Shown here piece after piece: positions 60,060-64,000 of a DNA stretch of 64,000 nt; the stretch's first letter is position 1; every line of letters starts with the position of its first letter. The stretch covers positions 4,154,001 through 4,218,000 of the forward strand of contig CP099977.1 of assembly GCA_024372495.1 (NCBI GenBank), in the 5' to 3' direction. The notes beneath the pieces are model-generated. The model searched no databases and was not told where the DNA came from. It worked only from the letters and a program-made list of their open reading frames with translations. The DNA is from Pseudarthrobacter sp. Fe7 (lineage in GTDB: Bacteria; Actinomycetota; Actinomycetes; Actinomycetales; Micrococcaceae). A program made the position numbers and the translations under genes.

Positions 60060-60074
60060 GAAGCTCTCCCTAAA

Positions 60075-60094
60075 TAGTTTGTACTGACAAACTA
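60075..60094. promoter_or_regulatory. Palindrome upstream of the tautomerase gene
   Basis: TAGTTTGT-ACTG-ACAAACTA, eight-bp arms. It contains AGTTTGTACTGACA, 13 of 14 identical to the site before iolC (59588-59601). Confidence 0.55.
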
Positions 60095-60201
60095 CTTTCA
60101 AAACATTCAAGACCCCCCGTTGCGCACAGCCGCCAACAGGCCTAACATTATTCAACCGCAAGGTTGATAAACACAAAAGTTGATTACACGAAAGGCCGGC
60201 A

Positions 60202-60564
60202 GTGGTGTCCCAGGATGATTCGGCTTTGAACTTGGCCTTCCTGGCGCTGGCCGATCCCGTCCGCCGGCGCATCATCGCCCGGCTGAGCCGGGGTCCGGCC
60301 ACGGTCAATGACCTGGCCGAGCCCTTCGAGATTTCCAAGCAGGCAGTCTCGAAGCACATCCAGGTACTTGAGCAGGCGCAGTTGGTCACCCGAAGCAGGG
60401 ACGCCCAGCGCCGGCCGGTTCACCTGAACCCCGCACGGCTTGAGGCGCTCACTGCGTGGATCGACCAGTACCGGCTGGTCCACGAGGAGCAGTTCCGCAG
60501 CCTTGATGCCGTGCTTGAATCCAGCGCCGGGCTAGCGGCGCCAAAGGCAAAGGAAACGAAATGA
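60202..60564 (+). CDS. ArsR-type winged-helix regulator
   Basis: A 120-residue metalloregulator-family protein without obvious metal cysteines. LAFLALADPVRRRIIARLSRGP, HTH ISKQAVSKHIQVLEQAQLV and RRPVHLNPARLEAL are typical of the ArsR branch paired with SRPBCC proteins. Its stop overlaps the next ATG (ATGA), so the two genes are co-translated. GTG 60202 is used; the preceding GTG is possible. Confidence 0.9.
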   Translation: MVSQDDSALNLAFLALADPVRRRIIARLSRGPATVNDLAEPFEISKQAVSKHIQVLEQAQLVTRSRDAQRRPVHLNPARLEALTAWIDQYRLVHEEQFRSLDAVLESSAGLAAPKAKETK

Positions 60565-61043
60565 CCAACCCACTGAAGATCACGGCCCCCGATGGCCTCC
60601 CCTACATCGACTTCGAGCGGGAGTTCGACTTTCCGGTGGCAGACGTGTTCCGGGCACACAAAGATCCTCGCCTGGTGGCCCAATGGCTGGGCCCGCGGGG
60701 CATGAAGATGGAGATGGACCAGTACGACTTCCGTACCGGCGGAAGCTACCGGTACATCCACACGGGCCCTGAAGGGGTGCCGTACGAATTCCGCGGGATT
60801 TTCCACACCGTGCGCGAGAACGAGTTTGCCTTGCAGACCTTCGAGTTTGGCGGCTACCCAGACTCGGTCAGCCTGGAGTCCATGACGTTCGAGGAGCTCG
60901 ACGGCGGCCGGTGCCGCCTGCGGGGCCACGCCATGTACCAGAGCATGGAGGCGCGGGACGGCATGCTGCGCTCGGGCATGGAGGGCGGAATATCGGAGGG
61001 CTACGAGCGGCTGGATGAACTGTTGGCCGGCGCGTCGGTCTGA
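60561..61043 (+). CDS. SRPBCC (AHSA1-type) domain protein
   Basis: A 160-residue START-like hydrophobic-pocket protein: YIDFEREFDFPVADVFRAHK, RLVAQWLGPRGMKMEMDQYD, GGSYRYIHTGPEG and MEGGISEGYERLDELL at the end. Such proteins are usually encoded with ArsR regulators; the ligand is unknown. The 3' end overlaps the convergent TIM-like gene by 43 bp. Confidence 0.9.
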   Translation: MTNPLKITAPDGLPYIDFEREFDFPVADVFRAHKDPRLVAQWLGPRGMKMEMDQYDFRTGGSYRYIHTGPEGVPYEFRGIFHTVRENEFALQTFEFGGYPDSVSLESMTFEELDGGRCRLRGHAMYQSMEARDGMLRSGMEGGISEGYERLDELLAGASV

Positions 61044-61807
61044 CGCAGGAGAAGGGCTTCGTCCAGCACCCGGCCCAGGTTGGCGGCGTCGTGGGCAAAC
61101 CTGCCCAGGAAGAGGCCGTCCGCGGCCGGCAGCCGGGGAAGCAGCCCGGGTCCGGCGCTGCCTCCGTAGATGAGGGGGCAGTCCGGGCCCAGCGCGGTAC
61201 GGATCTGCGACAGGACGGCGTTAACGTGGTGCGGCGGGGCGGGCTCCTGCGCACCAATGGCCCACACCGGTTCGTAGGCAAGGACCAGGCGGCCCAGCAG
61301 TGCGGGGTCGCCGCCGGTAGCGGCACGGACCTGACCCACGCAGAAGTCGGCGGCAGCGCCGGCGTCGAGCCTGTCCGGCTCACCGATGCAAAGCAGCGGC
61401 GTGAGGGAATGCCCGACGGCGGCACGCACCTTGCGTGCCACCACGGCGTCGTCCTCGGCGAAGAGCCGCCGGCGTTCGGCGTGGCCGATTTCAACGAGTG
61501 AGACGCCGAGTTCGGCCAGCATGCCGGGGCTGATTTCCCCGGTCAGGGCCCCGTCCCCCCAAGCGCAGTTCTGCGCTCCGAGCAGTACGGGTGACCCGGC
61601 CAGGATCCGAGCGGCCGGTTCAAGGACGGGGAAAGACGGGATGACGAAGACCCGGACCGGGGAATCCGCGGCCAGTCCTGGTCTCTCGTCCACAATGGAG
61701 CGCACCTGCGACAGCCAGCGCAGGCTTGCCTGGTAGCCCAGGTACATCTTGGTGCTGACACCGATGTAGAGGGGGCCCGTGCCTGTGCTGCTGCCGGAGG
61801 TGCTCAT
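61001..61807 (-). CDS. Triosephosphate-isomerase paralogue, possibly erythrulose-phosphate isomerase
   Basis: A 268-residue TIM-family barrel retaining catalytic Lys (GVSTKMYLG), His (EIGHAERRRLF), Glu (LAYEPVWAIGA) and the phosphate loop (IYGGSAGPGLL). Departures from housekeeping TpiA (STKMY in place of NWKMN, HAERR) match the EryH/LerI-like group that isomerises L-erythrulose 1-phosphate. Neighbours are a sugar-acid-type MFS transporter and an SDR, not glycolytic genes, which supports a catabolic role for a four-carbon polyol or acid (inference). Confidence 0.78.
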   Translation of the reverse strand: MSTSGSSTGTGPLYIGVSTKMYLGYQASLRWLSQVRSIVDERPGLAADSPVRVFVIPSFPVLEPAARILAGSPVLLGAQNCAWGDGALTGEISPGMLAELGVSLVEIGHAERRRLFAEDDAVVARKVRAAVGHSLTPLLCIGEPDRLDAGAAADFCVGQVRAATGGDPALLGRLVLAYEPVWAIGAQEPAPPHHVNAVLSQIRTALGPDCPLIYGGSAGPGLLPRLPAADGLFLGRFAHDAANLGRVLDEALLLRQTDAPANSSSSRS

Positions 61808-61834
61808 GGTTTCCTTGCGTGGGTGGTGGTGTGC

Positions 61835-63180
61835 TCAGTCGAGCAGGTCGTCGGCCTTGTTCTTGAACCGCCGGGTGGCGAACATCATCGCCGCCGCCAC
61901 GAATGGCAGGACGCCCAGGGCATAGACGCCCATGGACCCGGTTGGCGACTGTGTGGCCTCGTTGACTGCAGTCCGCAAGATGGGCGCCACGAAGCCGCCC
62001 AGGTTGCCAAGGGAGTTGATCAAGCCGATACCTGCCGCGGCGGCGGAGCCGGCAAGGAAGGCGGTGGGATAGGACCACACCACCGGGCCAACGGCCAGGA
62101 AGCTGCAGACGGCCAGGGTGATGAAGACCATGCCGATGACCGGCTGGTGGTTGGTTCCCGCCCAGGCCGAACCGAAGATGCACAGGCCTGTGGAGATGAA
62201 CAGGATGGTGCCGAACTTCCGGCGCTTGGCCACGGTGTCTGCGGCCTTGCCAATGAAGTAGCAGGCGAAGATGCCGAAGAACCACGGGACTGCGATCAAC
62301 AGACCGACGGCGAGTCCCACCTTCTGCCCGGTCAGGGAGGAAACCTGCTGCGGCAGGAAGAACGTCACACCGTAGACGGCGATCTGCAGGCAGAAGTAGA
62401 TCACGGTGAAGTACCAGACGCGGCCGTTGCGCATGGCGGCGAGGATGCCGCGGGGGCCGGTTTCGTCCTTGATGGTGTCTTCAAGGGCCATGACTTCCTT
62501 CAGGGCGTACTTCTCTTCGCTGCTGAGGAACTTGGCCTTCTCCGGGCCGTTGATCAGGAAGAAGAAGGCGGCGATGCCTGCCAGAACGGCCAGCAGGCCT
62601 TCGACGAAGAACATGACCTGCCAGCCGCGCAGGCCGGGCACCTGGTCACCGATGTTGATCAGCCAGCCGGACAACGGGTTGCCGATCATCTGGGAGAACG
62701 GCTGGGCCAGGTAGAAGATGGCGAACATCTGGACGCGCACCTTGTTGGGGAACCATTCGGCGAGGTACATGATCACGCCGGGAAACAGGCCCGCCTCGGT
62801 CACGCCGAGGAGGAAACGCAGGATCACGAACGAGGACTCGCCCTGCACGAACGCGAAGCAGGCGGAGACGATGCCCCAGGTGATCGCGATGCGTGCCAGC
62901 CAGATCTTGGCGCCGACCTTCTTGAGCAGCAGGTTGCTGGGAATTTCGAAGATCGCGTAGCCAATGAAGAAGATGCCGGCGCCCAGGGCGAAGGCCGCGG
63001 CGGACACCCCTTGTCCGCCCCCAGGGCGGCTTCGGCGAAGCCGACGTTGGTGCGGTCCAGGAATGAAACGACATACAGGATGACCAGCATCGGCATGAGC
63101 CGGCGGGCTGCCTTGGAAATCGCGGACTTCAGGACCGGACGGGCCAGGAGTTCCTTGGATGTTGCGGTGGTTTCTGACAC
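61835..63180 (-). CDS. MFS transporter, ACS (anion:cation symporter) family (frameshift)
   Basis: About 448 residues, 12 helices: VILYVVSFLDRTNVGFAEAAL in helix 1, FEIPSNLLLKKVGAK, LRFLLGVTEAGLFPGVIMYL. The family imports sugar acids and related organic anions. The frame breaks in the C run at 63007-63010 (one base short); correction gives GADKGVSAAAFALGAG. GTG 63180 follows AAGGAG. It lies 28 bp before the TIM-like gene on the same strand, so one operon is likely. Confidence 0.88.
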
Positions 63181-63213
63181 AACACTCTCCTTCGAGTGGT
63201 GACGTTGGTGGTT

Positions 63214-63236
63214 CCCGCGGGCCGGCGGCCCGCGGG
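63214..63236. terminator. GC-rich hairpin between SDR and MFS genes
   Basis: Ten-bp stem CCCGCGGGCC / GGCCCGCGGG with a 3-nt loop inside the apparent operon; it could attenuate or process the transcript. No T-tract. Confidence 0.45.
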
Positions 63237-63266
63237 GCTTGTGGTGGCGCCCGGGTTCGGGTGCCG

Positions 63267-64000
63267 TCAGTGCATGTACAGGCCGCCGTCGACGTTCAGC
63301 GTTTGGCCGGAGATGTAGCCGGCGTCCTCGCCGATGAGGAAGGAAATGGCCGCCGCGATGTCGCGGGTGGTGCCCACCCGGTTCACCACCAGGTCCTTCA
63401 CGAGCTCGTCCTTGCGTTCCTCGCTGAGGGTGCCGCCCATGATGTCGGTGTCGATCGGGCCCGGTGAGATGGCGTTGACCGTGATGTCGTACTCGCCCAG
63501 TTCGCGGGCGGTGGCGCGGGTCAGGCCGATAACGCCGGCCTTTGCCACCGAGTACGGGGTCTTGCTGAAGGTTCCGCCGCCGCGCTGCGCGGAGACTGAG
63601 GAGATGTTCACGATCCGTCCCAGCCGGTTCTTCACCATCGACTCGGCCACCCGGCGGGTGGCGTAGTGGACACCGTTCATGTTGATGTTCACCACCCGAT
63701 CCCATTCGGCGCCGTCGAGCTCAAGGTAGGGAACCGGGGAACTGACGCCGGCGATGTTCGCCAGGGCCACCAGCTGGGGAAGTTCGGCTTCGATCTCGTC
63801 GATGGCGGCCCGGACCGAGGCTTCGTCACCAATGTTGGCACCGGCGCCATGGGCTTTAACGCCGTGCCTTTCAGCCAGATCCTTGGCCAGGTTCTTGCTG
63901 GCGGCGTCGTCGAGGTCAATCACGCCGATGCTCCAGCCGCGCTCGGCGAGGTAGTCCGCGGTGGCCCGGCCGATGCCGCGTTCGGAGACAGCGCCGGTAA
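63267..64000 (-). CDS. Short-chain dehydrogenase/reductase, 5' end outside window
   Basis: NAD(P)-dependent oxidoreductase; the frame stays open to the window edge. Glycine motif TGAVSERGIG, NIAG in place of NNAG, active-site Ser in NISSVSAQ, and YSVAK with catalytic Tyr and Lys; the tail SGQTLNVDGGLYMH is typical of FabG-like SDRs. As the gene upstream of the transporter and the TIM paralogue it probably oxidises the imported polyol or acid (inference). Confidence 0.88.
   Translation of the reverse strand, partial: TGAVSERGIGRATADYLAERGWSIGVIDLDDAASKNLAKDLAERHGVKAHGAGANIGDEASVRAAIDEIEAELPQLVALANIAGVSSPVPYLELDGAEWDRVVNINMNGVHYATRRVAESMVKNRLGRIVNISSVSAQRGGGTFSKTPYSVAKAGVIGLTRATARELGEYDITVNAISPGPIDTDIMGGTLSEERKDELVKDLVVNRVGTTRDIAAAISFLIGEDAGYISGQTLNVDGGLYMH

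Noticed and set aside
1..64000. tRNA or rRNA genes, CRISPR arrays, insertion sequences, prophage genes
   Set aside because: Looked for conserved RNA motifs, regularly spaced repeats, transposase or integrase motifs; none found.

Overview
The window looks like one chromosomal segment of a high-GC actinobacterium of the Micrococcaceae (Arthrobacter / Pseudarthrobacter type). This rests on GC-rich coding sequence with strong third-position bias, frequent GTG starts, an Rpf-LysM secreted protein, MSMEG_6728-family, DUF2071 and DUF6318 proteins, and a myo-inositol catabolic cluster controlled by a GntR regulator. I saw no rRNA, tRNA, insertion sequence, prophage or CRISPR array.

Layout. 1-7155: end of recQ, a TerC-type membrane protein, a large TM0106-type nuclease/helicase, an acylphosphatase and an amylase-X25-domain protein. 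7417-14241: adenosine/adenine deaminase, Rpf-LysM protein, a membrane protein, then a rightward run (MSMEG_6728 family, epimerase-like, DUF1622, PEP-mutase family, DUF2071). 14438-22275: tex, a small unknown protein, an Old Yellow Enzyme, a two-gene secreted-protein operon and an NCS1 permease. 22438-31303: PPOX-type flavoprotein, a Vsr-like endonuclease without a neighbouring methyltransferase, a secreted GH26-type hydrolase, a degenerate HPt protein beside a divergent two-component pair, and an McrBC-type modification-dependent restriction operon. 31374-43812: small membrane protein, thioesterase, heterodimeric ABC exporter, MarR/DHA2 exporter operon, a TPP enzyme with agmatinase, a decayed DUF559 gene and an XRE-cupin regulator. 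44078-46493: VIT1-type transporter and LOG-family protein. 46733-60059: the inositol region. 60202-64000: ArsR/SRPBCC pair, then a TIM paralogue, an ACS-family MFS transporter and an SDR that runs off the window.

Inositol catabolism is the main metabolic theme. A GntR regulator and iolB run rightward. From about 59.5 kb an operon runs leftward: iolC, an aldolase-like gene, iolD, iolA, an IolE-like gene, iolG-like and a sugar-porter transporter. Together they cover uptake, oxidation, dehydration, ring opening, isomerisation, phosphorylation, aldol cleavage and conversion of malonate semialdehyde. Short repeated motifs upstream of gntR, iolC and a tautomerase gene are candidate operators.

The strongest signal is not a gene. 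At least 28 otherwise well conserved genes or gene parts are broken by the same event: one extra C (or G on the other strand) inside an AGCT core flanked by G/C, so that AGCT reads AGCCT or AGGCT. Removing that base restores the expected protein every time. About 15 further frameshifts lie mostly in short G, C or A runs. I read both classes mainly as sequence errors, the first possibly marking a modified DNA motif. The coordinates below therefore span the corrected genes, and each affected entry says where the break is.
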